From assembly GCA_020631155.1 (NCBI GenBank), contig JAHDHV010000014.1:1-37879 (forward strand): a stretch of 37,879 nucleotides of DNA, written 5' to 3'. Source of the DNA: Bacteroidota bacterium (GTDB lineage Bacteria; Bacteroidota; Bacteroidia; Chitinophagales; UBA2359). The notes under the pieces were generated by a model. That model worked only from the letters and a program-made list of their open reading frames with translations, ran no database searches and had not been told where the DNA came from. How positions within the stretch are numbered: the first letter of the stretch is position 1; each line of letters starts with the position of its first letter. Shown here piece by piece: positions 1-8,730 of this stretch. The position numbers were made by a program, and so were the translations under genes.

Positions 1-79
1 AAGAGGCTTTAGCTTCCTTTGCTTTACTTGAATAAAATCTTCGGAGTCTTCAGAAGGGATTGTGAAAAAACTAAAAAAT

Positions 80-1474
80 ATGACACAAGAAGAACTACTA
101 CAATTAATTGAGAAAGCGAAAAAAGAGGAGTGGACAGAGTTGCATTTGGAATGGCAAGAAGTAAAACAATTACCCAAAGAAATAGGGCAACTGACTAATT
201 TACAACAACTTGATTTATATGGTATTAAATTAACAACGTTACCTATAGAAATAGGACAACTAACTAATTTACAATACCTTAATTTAAGCCGCAATAAACT
301 AACAGCTTTACCTATAGAAATAGGACAACTAACTAATTTACAACAGCTTGATTTAAGCAACAATCAACTAATAACTTTACCCAAAGAAATAGGGCAACTA
401 ACTAATTTACAACGACTTGATTTAAGTCACAATCAATTAACTGCTTTACCTATAGAAATAGGGCAACTAAACAATTTACAACAACTTGATTTACAAGGTA
501 ATCAACTGAAAAGTCTACCATTAGAAATTTCTTGTATTACTCAATTACATAAATTCCGTTTTTATGGTAACCCTATTGACGATGATTCTCCATTCAAAAA
601 ATTTACACTTGCAGGCGTTTACCAACTCCTAAAAGCCAAAGAAAGAGAGCGTTTTAAAATCGGCATTGTAGAATTGCCTCACGCTTTACGCACTGCTTTT
701 CAGCGTTATTTAAGCTTTTTTGATGATTATATTTTAACTACAAAAGGAAAGCACATCAACTTCAAGGTGAATAAACATCCTAAAGGTTTGGAAATAGAAG
801 TAGAAGTAACACCTGATATTAGCCTTGAAGAAATCAATGCCTATTTGATAGAATATACTGATTATTTATGCAAAAAAGCAGATGATATTGCTCAATATTT
901 TACCATTCCTGCACATGAAACAGAAATTAAACTGCTAAAACTAGAAATGGAGAATAAAGTAGCACAGTTTGAACAAGATGTAAGGATAGCGAGAACCAAA
1001 AATGAGCTTTTAGCAAAACATAATGCAGTATTGGAACAGGTTCTTTTTCAATTGAGCCAACAAAATATTTTCCTTCAAAATAATCAAACACAATTACAAA
1101 ACACCCAAACCAAAGTAGATACAAAACTCACCGTAAATATTCGCAATCACCTCAAAATTGAACAGGTACAAACCGATTTTGAGCGTTTGATAGAGGCATT
1201 AAAGGCGGCTAATTTGCTGAATCCGCAGGAGGTAGCGCAGGCTGAAAAACTACAGGATGAACTGGATAATTATGACGCGGAAACAGCAGAAGAATTGCTG
1301 CAAAATAAGGGTTTTAAAAATCGCTTTGGGCGTTTTATCAAAAAGGTATTGGGCAAAGGCAATGATTTACATACCATTACCGATAAAATACCTGATACAC
1401 TCAACACATTAAAAGACTTTGCAAAACAAATAAATTTGCCAGACATTGTGCAAAGATTAACTGAAATATTTTAG
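80..1474 (+). CDS. Leucine-rich-repeat protein with uncharacterised C-terminal half
   Basis: The N-terminal part carries five regular 23-residue leucine-rich repeats of the form [21 protein letters not shown] (from about residue 31), followed by one diverged repeat; such repeats usually form a curved protein-binding surface. The remaining ~290 residues are not LRR. They contain a short alpha/beta stretch ([21 protein letters not shown], then [11 protein letters not shown]), a long Gln/Asn-rich helical segment likely to be a coiled coil (about 295-375), and a C-terminal helical region with a basic patch ([15 protein letters not shown]). There is no signal peptide or membrane segment, so it is probably cytoplasmic. 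I chose ATG at 80 because related LRR proteins commonly begin MTxEELLxLI. An in-frame GTG at 62 would add six residues. The C-terminal half is not a family I can name; a regulatory or conflict-system role is only a guess. It stands alone on the plus strand, convergent with the nuclease gene. Confidence 0.85.
   Translation: MTQEELLQLIEKAKKEEWTELHLEWQEVKQLPKEIGQLTNLQQLDLYGIKLTTLPIEIGQLTNLQYLNLSRNKLTALPIEIGQLTNLQQLDLSNNQLITLPKEIGQLTNLQRLDLSHNQLTALPIEIGQLNNLQQLDLQGNQLKSLPLEISCITQLHKFRFYGNPIDDDSPFKKFTLAGVYQLLKAKERERFKIGIVELPHALRTAFQRYLSFFDDYILTTKGKHINFKVNKHPKGLEIEVEVTPDISLEEINAYLIEYTDYLCKKADDIAQYFTIPAHETEIKLLKLEMENKVAQFEQDVRIARTKNELLAKHNAVLEQVLFQLSQQNIFLQNNQTQLQNTQTKVDTKLTVNIRNHLKIEQVQTDFERLIEALKAANLLNPQEVAQAEKLQDELDNYDAETAEELLQNKGFKNRFGRFIKKVLGKGNDLHTITDKIPDTLNTLKDFAKQINLPDIVQRLTEIF
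170..535 (+). repeat. Tandem 69-bp units encoding the LRRs
   Basis: Units start at 170, 239, 308, 377 and 446, each exactly 69 bp (23 codons), with a diverged sixth from 515. The first 36 bases of the units at 239 and 308 are identical, and the others differ at only a few positions there. This DNA-level identity goes beyond what protein function requires and suggests recent unit duplication or gene conversion. Confidence 0.9.
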
Positions 1475-1563
1475 CTACGCGCTTATGTTTAGCATTACGC
1501 AATGAATAATATCACATACATTCTATACAAATTCCTTTCTTTTTATTTCTAAACTTGATCGTT

Positions 1564-1652
1564 CTAATCACGAATCTACTAATCACAAATCCACGAACTG
1601 TCAAAGTAGCCCAAACTGTTTGGCTAAAAAGTGCAGTACTTGAAGCATTCCC
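1564..1652 (+). repeat. Dispersed ~90-bp repeat R2, copy 1
   Basis: This copy begins with CGAATCTACTAATCAC, continues through GAACTGTCAAAGTAGCC and CAAACTGTTTGGCTAAAAA, and ends in AGTACTTGAAGCATTCCC. Related copies in the same orientation lie at 8849-8938, 22600-22689 and 35254-35342. Here it fills the gap between the convergent LRR and sbcD genes. Confidence 0.75.
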
Positions 1653-1666
1653 AATTTCAAATATAC

Positions 1667-2878
1667 TTACCCTTCCCCCATCCAATCTACCAATTCATTA
1701 AAGGTATTGACCAATTCTTTTTGTTGTTTGGGCGGTACAGATTTGCTTTCGCATTTTTTGATAAATACCTCTACAGGCTCTAATTCATCCAAGTTGATCG
1801 GGCTGTTGAGTTGCTCGTCTAAGGTAGCGGCGGCTTTGCTGTACTGCACTCGCGTTTTTAAAATGTCTACGTTTTTGTCTTTTGCCCATTCTTTGACTTG
1901 CTCGGCTAGTCTAGGCTCGTAGTTGTCTAATTCTACAATAACTTCCGCCCAAACGGCCGCTTCTGTCATTGGCAAATCGAAGGTTAATAAAGCTTCTTTT
2001 ACCTTTTGTAAACTGCCTTTAATGCGTAATAACTGACGATAGACAGGAACTTTTATAGATTCAATATTTTTGATAGCGTCTTTTTCAAAATCTATACACA
2101 ATAATTGTTTTTGATCTTTTCGCTCCGTAAAACTCAATGGAATGGGTGAACCTGAATAGCGAATATGTGCTAAATTATTGACTACTTGCGGTTTGTGGAT
2201 ATGCCCTAGTGCGACATAAGTAAATTCAGGTGGAAAAACCTCGGCTGTTACCTTACCTTGATTGCCAATATGAATGTCCTTTTCACTATCAGAGGTTGTG
2301 CTGCCTGCTGCAAATAGGTGCCCTGTTACAACGATGGGTAGCTGCTGCTCTTTATAGGGTAAAATGCAATCGCGAATTGCCTCATAATGCCTGCGAATCC
2401 CCTCTTTAACGCGCTGCACTCGCTCGCTATACTCTTCCCCTGCAACGGCTGCGCGAAGGTCGCGGTCTCTTAAAAATGGCACAGCCCCAACAATGCCAAT
2501 GACTTCGCCTGCTTCATTTTTTACAGGAATCACCTCATCCTCAATATTGTGACAAGCACCGCCAACTACCTGAACGTTAAAGCGTTGTAACAATTCTTTG
2601 GGTGCATTTAGGGTTGCTACAGAATCGTGATTGCCTCCCGTAATGATGATGTTTCGACAACGTGTAGTGGCATTTTGCAAAAAGTCGTAATATTGTTTAA
2701 GGGCGTAGTTCGGTGGGTTACCCATATCAAAAACATCCCCCGCAACGATAAGAGCATCAGGTTGATAGGTGTCTAAAACTTCGAGTAGCCATTGTAAAAA
2801 GCAATCGTGTTCGATGTGCCTGTCAAGATTACAAAGGCGTTGTCCAAGGTGCCAGTCAGCAGTATGTATGATTCGCAT
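1667..2878 (-). CDS. sbcD: SbcD / Mre11-type exonuclease subunit
   Basis: This is the metallophosphoesterase nuclease subunit of the SbcCD complex, which opens hairpins and trims double-strand ends together with the SMC-like ATPase SbcC. The dimetal motifs are all present in order: HTADWHLG (D8, H10), AGDVFD (D48), GGNHD (N83-H84-D85), TGHLF (H187) and LGHIHKP (H226, H228). The length of 403 residues is normal for SbcD, including the C-terminal capping part. The start MRIIHTADWHLG is typical of the family. No sbcC follows: downstream is the convergent LRR gene, so the partner must lie elsewhere. A perfect 14-bp palindrome sits about 22 bp upstream of the start. Family assignment is secure from the motifs; pairing with SbcC is inferred from family knowledge. 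Confidence 0.95.
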   Translation of the reverse strand: MRIIHTADWHLGQRLCNLDRHIEHDCFLQWLLEVLDTYQPDALIVAGDVFDMGNPPNYALKQYYDFLQNATTRCRNIIITGGNHDSVATLNAPKELLQRFNVQVVGGACHNIEDEVIPVKNEAGEVIGIVGAVPFLRDRDLRAAVAGEEYSERVQRVKEGIRRHYEAIRDCILPYKEQQLPIVVTGHLFAAGSTTSDSEKDIHIGNQGKVTAEVFPPEFTYVALGHIHKPQVVNNLAHIRYSGSPIPLSFTERKDQKQLLCIDFEKDAIKNIESIKVPVYRQLLRIKGSLQKVKEALLTFDLPMTEAAVWAEVIVELDNYEPRLAEQVKEWAKDKNVDILKTRVQYSKAAATLDEQLNSPINLDELEPVEVFIKKCESKSVPPKQQKELVNTFNELVDWMGEG

Positions 2879-2900
2879 TTGTTATTTTTTTGGGTGGAAG

Positions 2901-2914
2901 CACAAAATTTTGTG
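2901..2914. promoter_or_regulatory. Perfect palindrome CACAAAATTTTGTG upstream of sbcD
   Basis: This 14-bp perfect inverted repeat lies 22 bp before the sbcD start codon, where an operator could overlap a promoter. The same word partly recurs inside the R1 repeats (CACAATTTTGTGC). AT-rich palindromes can arise by chance, so an operator role is tentative. The rest of the gap (2879-3366) shows no gene; a -7-like TAAATTTG occurs at 3130-3137 on the plus strand but is too far from the next gene to be trusted. Confidence 0.3.
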
Positions 2915-3366
2915 TCTTTACAAATTTTTAGCTTTTATAAATTATATTATTTTAACCTTATTATTTTTCCATTTTGTAAAATAGCTTTAGGTTGCGCTCA
3001 CTTAGGGTTTTTAGTGGAAATAAGCCGTAGGCAAACACAAGTAGGCTAAATTCATAAATTTATCCTACACTAAGCAATCAATTTCAATAGGTAATGATAC
3101 TTTAATTAGGCGATTCTCGTTAATATGGTTAAATTTGGCGGAAAATAAGCATTAATAGATGTGAGATATTAGACATGAGATGTGAAACAGTTGATTTAAC
3201 ATCAAATAAATTGCTTATCTATCTAATACTTATTTTTACATTCATTTAATTAACATTCATAGACTAATTAAGTAAGTAGCTAGATAACACTTAAATTTAT
3301 TTAAGATTCTGACAATAAATTCACCTTACAATCTTATGTCTCTCTACTTACTAAGAGCAATATACA

Positions 3367-6300
3367 ATGAAAAAGCATATTTTACTAATTCTTTCTATTT
3401 TTTTACTACTCTCCACTGATTTTTTATTAGCACAAGAAGCCGAAAATGCGGATTGGCAGCAGGAAGTGAATTATACCATTGAAGTGAGTTTAGATGATGA
3501 ACAACATCAATTGACGGGTTTCATTCAGATGGAGTATCACAATAATTCTCCTAATGATTTGACCTTCATTTATTTACATTTATGGCCAAATGCTTATAAA
3601 AATGATCAAACAGCTTTTGCTCAACAGCAATTGGAAAATGGCTCAACCGAATTTTACTTCTCTAAACAGTCGCAACGAGGCGGTATCGAAGGCTTGGATT
3701 TTAAAACAGATGAGGGTGATAGACTGCTGCCTATTCCTGATGACAAACATCCAGATATTGTTAAATTGGAGTTAGATGAACCTTTAAAAAGTGGAGAAAA
3801 ACTAAGTATTGGCACCCCATTTATGGTAAAAGTTCCTAATTCTTTTTCCCGTTTAGGGCATGTCGAACAATCCTATCAAATTACCCAATGGTATCCCAAA
3901 CCTGCTGTTTATGATGCTAAAGGCTGGCATCCAATGCCTTATTTGGATCAGGGGGAATTTTATTCGGAATTTGGTTCTTTTGATGTCAAAATTACGGTTC
4001 CTAAAAATTATGTGCTTGGTGCAACAGGAGATTTGCAAAATGAAGAAGAACGCGCTTGGCTCTTAGAAAAAGCAGCACAAAGTCTTGATAACCTTGATAT
4101 TAACAAGGGAATGGAATTTCCAAAATCGGCAATAGAAACCAAGACCTTGCACTACAAACAGGATAATATTCACGATTTCGCTTGGTTTGCCGATAAAAGA
4201 TATTTGGTGCGAATGGATTCGATAACATTGCCAAATTCGGGGCGAACAGTGGATGCTTGGGCAATGTTTTTACCTGAAAATGCACAACTTTGGTCAAAGG
4301 GAATTGACTATATTAAGGATGGCACATTGTTTTATTCTAAATACGTTGGCGATTATCCCTACAATCAGGTAACGGCGGTGGATGGTGCGCTAAGTGCTGG
4401 CGGCGGCATGGAGTATCCAACAATTACGGTCATCGGGCAAATGAATAACGCAATAGGTTTGGAAACGGTGATTGTTCATGAGGTTGGGCATAATTGGTTT
4501 TATGGAATTTTGGGCTCGAATGAACGGGCTTACGCTTGGATGGATGAAGGCATTAATTCGTATTATGAAAAGCGATATTTTGAGGAAAAATACCCTGATA
4601 AAAAATTGCTTGGACAGTTTGCCAAAAGTGGATTGGCAAAATTTCTGAATGTAGCGGACTATAAAAGTAAAGAATTAGATTATTATAGCTATTTGTTTCA
4701 AGCAAGACAACATAAGGACCAACCTATAGAAATTCATTCTGAAAAATATTCAATGATTAATTATTTTTCTTCTGTTTATGGAAAAGCGGCCTTAGCCTTC
4801 AATTATTTAGAAACTTATTTAGGGCAAAAACGCTTTGATGCCTTAATGCAGAAATATTATCAACAATATCAATTCAAACATCCGCAGCCAAAAGATATTA
4901 GACAACTCTTTGAAAATGAAACAGGTAAATACCTAGATTGGTTTTTTGATGAGCTACTCGTAACCAATAAACCTGTAGATTATCACATTAAAAAAGTGCA
5001 GTTGAAGGGGGAAAAAATTGGCAAAAAGACCTTTGACCTTGTTACTTTAAAAAATAAATATGGTAATGTGCGAGGGCCATTTACCCTATCGGCAATCAAA
5101 AATGATAGTATAAAATATAGTCGCTGGTACGATGGGTTTAGTGGAGAAATGGAGGTGTTATTCCCTTCTGGCGACTACGAAGCTTTAACTATTGATGCTC
5201 AACAAGTGATTCCGGAAACGAATCGGCAGAACAATACTTATCGTTTGAAGGGTTTGTTTAAAAAGCGACCGCCTTTGCGTTTACAGCCATTGGGTAGCCT
5301 CGAAAATCCTAAGCGCAAGCAGTTGTTTTTTTCCCCAATTTTGGGTTATAATCACTATGATAAATTAATGTTGGGCATTGGTTTTTACAATAGTTTATTT
5401 CCCCGAAAAAATTTAGAGTATAGTATTGCACCTATGTATACCTTTGGTTCTAAAGGATTTGCAGGTATGGGACAAGTCGCGTATACATGGTATCTAAAAA
5501 AAGGCTTGTTCCATCATTTGCGATTTAACGTGGCTGGCAGCACTTTTACACATGGCAATTATACGGCACAAACGAGCGTTAATCGCGACTTGATTTTTGA
5601 CAAGCCATTCCGTTTTTACAAAATCGCGCCAGAAGTTCAAGCTCGTTTTCGGGAGCCTTCTGCGCGTAGTTCTGTGCAAAAAAGCGTAAAATTTAGGCAT
5701 GTCAACATTCAAAAAAGCAATACAGACTGCCCTAGTGATACGATTAATTGTTTTACGAACAATAATACCGTAAAGTATGATTATTATGTGAATGAGTTAT
5801 CTTTTAATTTTAAAAATAAACGGGCTGTTAATCCTTATCAATTCACTGTTTTTTTGGAGCAAAGTGATCGTTTTATTAAAACATCTTTGGAAGCAAATTA
5901 CCGATTTACTTATGCGAATAAACGGCGGCGCGGCATGAATGTTCGTTTATTTGCAGGAGCTTTTTTACAAGACGATTTACAAGCGTTGGTAGATAATGAT
6001 TTTAAATTTAATATGAGTGCTTTAAAAGGGAAAAAGGATTATTTATTTGATCATACCTATTTGGGGCGTGTCGAAGGAGGTGGTTTTTTAGGGGCGCAGG
6101 TGAATCCAATGCGAAGCGGTGGTTTTAAATTGCGTACCGATCAGTCAGGCGGCAATGAGGTTGGTTTGTCAGATAACTGGTTGGCAGCCATTAATTTAGA
6201 TGTAGATATGCCTGTTGATTTTCTGCCATTGAGTGTTTATGCTAACTTTGGGTTCCACGATCCAAAAGAATTATCGGGAATTAGTGAGCAATTTGTTTAT

Positions 6301-6483
6301 GATATTGGGGCAACTTTAAAATTGATTCCAAATACGGTAGAGGTTTATTTTCCTATTCTACATTCTAATGATTACAAAAATGCAGTTGATGCGAATACAG
6401 ACAATTATTTCCAAAAAATTTCCTTCTTTATTAATTTCCACAATTTAAATCCAATTAGTCGAGTGAGGGCTTTGGAGTTTTAG
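3367..6483 (+). CDS. M1-family zinc aminopeptidase with probable C-terminal outer-membrane barrel
   Basis: A Sec signal peptide (residues 1-22, ending LLAQ) precedes an M1-type metallopeptidase domain. Visible are the substrate-binding GGGMEY (345-350, in place of GAMEN), the zinc site HEVGH (371-375) with the third ligand E394 in WMDEG, and a later SSVYGKAAL carrying the likely catalytic tyrosine. The family removes N-terminal residues from peptides. The last ~380 residues (from about 655) do not look like peptidase. They are aromatic-rich alternating strands with short turns and end in a strand finishing ALEF, as in an outer-membrane beta barrel. The protein therefore probably sits in the outer membrane with the peptidase attached. 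At 1038 residues it is longer than ordinary ~600-residue secreted M1 enzymes. The peptidase call is secure; the barrel is inferred from strand pattern alone. Confidence 0.88.
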   Translation: MKKHILLILSIFLLLSTDFLLAQEAENADWQQEVNYTIEVSLDDEQHQLTGFIQMEYHNNSPNDLTFIYLHLWPNAYKNDQTAFAQQQLENGSTEFYFSKQSQRGGIEGLDFKTDEGDRLLPIPDDKHPDIVKLELDEPLKSGEKLSIGTPFMVKVPNSFSRLGHVEQSYQITQWYPKPAVYDAKGWHPMPYLDQGEFYSEFGSFDVKITVPKNYVLGATGDLQNEEERAWLLEKAAQSLDNLDINKGMEFPKSAIETKTLHYKQDNIHDFAWFADKRYLVRMDSITLPNSGRTVDAWAMFLPENAQLWSKGIDYIKDGTLFYSKYVGDYPYNQVTAVDGALSAGGGMEYPTITVIGQMNNAIGLETVIVHEVGHNWFYGILGSNERAYAWMDEGINSYYEKRYFEEKYPDKKLLGQFAKSGLAKFLNVADYKSKELDYYSYLFQARQHKDQPIEIHSEKYSMINYFSSVYGKAALAFNYLETYLGQKRFDALMQKYYQQYQFKHPQPKDIRQLFENETGKYLDWFFDELLVTNKPVDYHIKKVQLKGEKIGKKTFDLVTLKNKYGNVRGPFTLSAIKNDSIKYSRWYDGFSGEMEVLFPSGDYEALTIDAQQVIPETNRQNNTYRLKGLFKKRPPLRLQPLGSLENPKRKQLFFSPILGYNHYDKLMLGIGFYNSLFPRKNLEYSIAPMYTFGSKGFAGMGQVAYTWYLKKGLFHHLRFNVAGSTFTHGNYTAQTSVNRDLIFDKPFRFYKIAPEVQARFREPSARSSVQKSVKFRHVNIQKSNTDCPSDTINCFTNNNTVKYDYYVNELSFNFKNKRAVNPYQFTVFLEQSDRFIKTSLEANYRFTYANKRRRGMNVRLFAGAFLQDDLQALVDNDFKFNMSALKGKKDYLFDHTYLGRVEGGGFLGAQVNPMRSGGFKLRTDQSGGNEVGLSDNWLAAINLDVDMPVDFLPLSVYANFGFHDPKELSGISEQFVYDIGATLKLIPNTVEVYFPILHSNDYKNAVDANTDNYFQKISFFINFHNLNPISRVRALEF

Positions 6484-6515
6484 GAGTTTGGAAGGTTTTT
6501 ACTTATTTTTTCACA

Positions 6516-6553
6516 TAAAAAAAGGCACAATCAACTATTATGATTATGCCTTT
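6516..6553 (-). terminator. Rho-independent terminator of tRNA-Arg
   Basis: Bases 6521-6533 pair with 6541-6553 (13-bp stem with one mismatch, 7-base loop). On the minus strand the stem is followed by a run of seven T residues (A run at 6517-6523 on the plus strand, partly within the stem). It begins just after the tRNA 3' end. Confidence 0.8.
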
Positions 6554-6554
6554 G

Positions 6555-6628
6555 TGAACCTGAAGAGACTCGAACTCCTAACCTTCTGATCCGTAGTCAG
6601 ATGCTCTATCCAATTAAGCTACAGGTCC
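6555..6628 (-). tRNA. tRNA-Arg (anticodon ACG)
   Basis: The full cloverleaf can be folded by eye. The acceptor stem GGACCTG pairs with CAGGTTC, with discriminator A. The D arm contains AATTGGAT. The anticodon stem TCTGA/TCAGA closes the loop CTACGGA, giving anticodon ACG. The T arm is AGGAG-TTCGAGT-CTCTT. CCA is not encoded. ACG normally needs A34-to-inosine editing by TadA to read CGU, CGC and CGA. The gene is a single transcription unit with its own promoter and terminator. Confidence 0.97.
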
Positions 6629-6657
6629 GTTTTTCTAATAAGATTTTTATTAGAGTG

Positions 6658-6687
6658 CAAAGATACGTTTTTTTTCTTTGCTTACAA
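6658..6687 (-). promoter_or_regulatory. Bacteroidota sigma-A promoter of tRNA-Arg
   Basis: On the minus strand TTG (6687-6685) is separated by exactly 19 bases from TATCTTTG (6665-6658). This matches the Bacteroidota consensus (TTTG, N19-21, TAnnTTTG). The expected transcription start is about 20-25 bases before the mature tRNA. Confidence 0.8.
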
Positions 6688-6909
6688 TAAGTTAAACTCA
6701 CTTTTTTTAAAAAGAGTTCCTTTTTCTTGAAAAGATTTTTGAGGAAATTAATAGAGTGTGTCAAGAAAAGAGGGAAATCAGATATATTCACCTTAATTTA
6801 AAAAGTGTTAGGATTGTCTAAAGGGTTTTCTTTTTTCTTGATAAAAATAGTACAGATGTAATGCATTTACGTCCCAATACTCAAGACAATGAAACTTTTT
6901 CGCTAAAAA

Positions 6910-7026
6910 ATTGCCCTGAAAGTCACAACTATTATAGAATACAAAGCAGCACGACAACTTGACAAAGAGCAAGATACGCTAACAGGAATTTATCATGGAA
7001 ATCCCAAAATAAAGTTGTTTTTTTAG
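6910..7026 (+). pseudogene. Decayed transposase C-terminus (probable remnant)
   Basis: An open stretch of 38 codons ends at TAG 7024-7026. It translates to a peptide containing EYKAARQLDKEQDTLTGIYH then GNP, resembling the C-terminal region of DDE transposases (IS4/IS1634-like, from memory) in which AARxLxxEQxTLxGIYxGNP precedes a conserved tail. No upstream start or DDE region is recognisable, so this would be only a fragment. It ends 8 bases before repeat R1 copy A. The rest of the 6629-7227 gap holds the tRNA promoter, R1 and short TTCGTAATTCGTAAT-type repeats. Confidence 0.4.
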
Positions 7027-7034
7027 GCAATGCT

Positions 7035-7138
7035 TAAGTGCCAAGCACTATTTAATTGTGCACAATTTTGTGCTAAAGTATTAAAAATGAGTAGTTTAGT
7101 CTTTTACTATTGTAACATTAATTTTGCCTAGATACTTA
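7035..7138 (+). repeat. Dispersed 104-bp repeat R1, copy A
   Basis: This element begins TAAGTGCCAAGCACTA and ends GATACTTA, so its ends share a short inverted TAAGT. It contains the hairpin AGTGC-CAA-GCACT and the palindrome AATTGTGCACAATT. Copy B at 30195-30298 is inverted and differs at 11 of 104 positions by my count. A partial copy C lies at 18949-18999. Confidence 0.85.
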
Positions 7139-7227
7139 CCCTAGTAAATTGCACGAACTATTGATTAAATTTAGTGATTAGTTTTTAAAAAAATTCGTAA
7201 TTCGTAATTTCTAATTCGTAATTAAAT

Positions 7228-8271
7228 CTACCAGCCTAATTTTTTATATTTTAAATAAGCCAAATGTAGGCGAGTGTCGTAATTATTTTTTTTGTAATCT
7301 TTTCCATTATAGCCTGCGGCAAATTTCGCCCAATTTTTATTGCGTAAATGCCTTACTAGATTATTGCTTTCAATAAATCCGATAAATGTTTTTAAATGCT
7401 CATATTCCGATTTATATTGTGCATTTACAAATTTTTTAACTGACTTATATTCAGACACATAGTAATTAAAACCCATCACCTGAAACAAGCCCCAAGAAGC
7501 TGAGGCCAAAGCAGCCTCCTCATGTATTTTCACTGCTTTGCGAAGCCGATCATATTCCCCCTCACCGCCACGATAGTGTTCGCGCGTCCATCTTTCATAT
7601 AAAATATCTTCATTTCCTCTTACTAAGCGTTTAGGATTGATCAAGCGCGCTTCTAATTCTCGCCAAAAAATATGGCCTTCAAACAAAATCTTCGGTTTAC
7701 CACTCTTCAAAAAACCACTTCCACTAGACTCAACCGCTACTACTGCCTTAATCGCTGCGCCTTCTACCCCTAAGCGTTTTGCGGTATTAATAATCTGAGC
7801 GGCAGTCAGTTTTTTAGGATGGCGGCCAGATACAATTCTAGGATCATCATCATCGGTAGGGCGATCGTCAGGGAGGTCATCTGTATCGTTACCCCCAAAA
7901 ATAAAGCCCGTAAACCAACCAATTGCACCCGATTTTAACACCTCCCCTGCAATGTCTTTCACCGCTTCAATAAAACCCTCATTCTCTTCGGCTTCGCGCT
8001 TCTTTTGGGCAGCATCATTCTGTCTAATTTTTTCTTCTACTGCTTGTTTTGCATCAGTAGAGCGATTAGATAATATAATTTTTCGCTTAATCTTTCCTAA
8101 AATTCGATCAGAAATGCCCTGTACAGCCAATAAATCTTCTTTTTCTCTAAAATGTCCTATAGTTCTTCGATGTGTAATGATGCGCTCTGCTACTCTTGGG
8201 CCTACACCATGTAATCGTGTTAGCTCCATCATTTTAGCAGTATTCACATTGATTTTGTTGTTTGTTGCCAT
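7228..8271 (-). CDS. Helix-hairpin-helix / N-acetylmuramidase fusion protein
   Basis: Residues ~7-65 form a ComEA-like double helix-hairpin-helix (INVNTAKMMELTRLHGVGPR, later LLAVQGISDRILGKI), a fold that normally binds DNA. A charged helix follows (75-110), then a Gly-rich hydrophobic stretch (114-127, GAIGWFTGFIFGG) and an acidic linker (about 129-143). Residues ~150-347 resemble the DUF3380-type N-acetylmuramidase of phage endolysins: VVAVESSGSGF with candidate catalytic E181, then ILFEGHIFWREL, ASASWGLFQVMG, and AAGYNG near the end. That domain cleaves the glycan strand of peptidoglycan. I chose ATG at 8271 because the ORF's first 24 codons (from 8343) look non-coding and the HhH starts immediately after. 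There is no classical signal peptide. Export could use lysis, a contractile system or the hydrophobic stretch; this is unresolved. No phage genes adjoin it. Confidence 0.8.
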   Translation of the reverse strand: MATNNKINVNTAKMMELTRLHGVGPRVAERIITHRRTIGHFREKEDLLAVQGISDRILGKIKRKIILSNRSTDAKQAVEEKIRQNDAAQKKREAEENEGFIEAVKDIAGEVLKSGAIGWFTGFIFGGNDTDDLPDDRPTDDDDPRIVSGRHPKKLTAAQIINTAKRLGVEGAAIKAVVAVESSGSGFLKSGKPKILFEGHIFWRELEARLINPKRLVRGNEDILYERWTREHYRGGEGEYDRLRKAVKIHEEAALASASWGLFQVMGFNYYVSEYKSVKKFVNAQYKSEYEHLKTFIGFIESNNLVRHLRNKNWAKFAAGYNGKDYKKNNYDTRLHLAYLKYKKLGW

Positions 8272-8690
8272 TGATGTTGTTAAAGTTTTTCTGGAAAAAA
8301 TATCCTTATGGATAACAATTGAAAACTGATATAAAGTTCCCATTAATTTAGATAAAATTCATTGTTGTCTGTCACAAATTAAGTGCTTAGACATAAAATT
8401 TGAGCTATCACTTGACAATGGTAAATTAGACTTTTCTTTCAAATCAAAAACACTGATTTGGTTATCTAAGTATTGCTGGAAACGTTGATCCGTAGATTAG
8501 TGATTCGTGATTAGGTGTTTTTTTGATGGCAGTTTTCTTTTTTTAATAATTTGTATAACAAAGGCTTTAGCCATCATAACTTCACAAAAATAAATAAAAC
8601 AGACAATTATAAAATTAAAAAAATATTATTTTTTCCTTTCTCAATTGGTATGTTTCATTATCATCCTAACACTTTGCATTTAAAATTGAT

Positions 8691-8730
8691 ATTTAGCTAT
8701 TTAGACTTTTGGATTTTTAGCTTTTAAAAA
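8691..8730 (+). repeat. R3-type low-complexity repeat
   Basis: The words TATTTAGACTTTTGG and ATTTTTAGCTTTT recur at 10709-10766, 33622-33670, 35051-35110 and 37780-37858, always between genes. The rest of the gap before it (8272-8690) shows only a CAAATCA/TGATTTG inverted repeat at 8440-8460 and no gene. Confidence 0.55.

Noticed and set aside
3-35. Eleven open codons ending in TAA that read [10 protein letters not shown], possibly the tail of a gene entering from the left
   Set aside because: Too short to distinguish from chance; needs sequence left of the window.
7100-7138. Small peptide MSSLVFYY... starting in repeat R1
   Set aside because: The frame ends after 14 codons in copy A and differs in copy B, so it is not a conserved gene.
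7952-8329. 125-codon open frame on the plus strand opposite the HhH-muramidase gene
   Set aside because: It is antisense to a recognisable domain and its translation shows no protein-like pattern.
8272-8343. 24-residue N-terminal extension of the HhH-muramidase
   Set aside because: The residues are not signal-like and the HhH domain starts right after the internal ATG at 8271.
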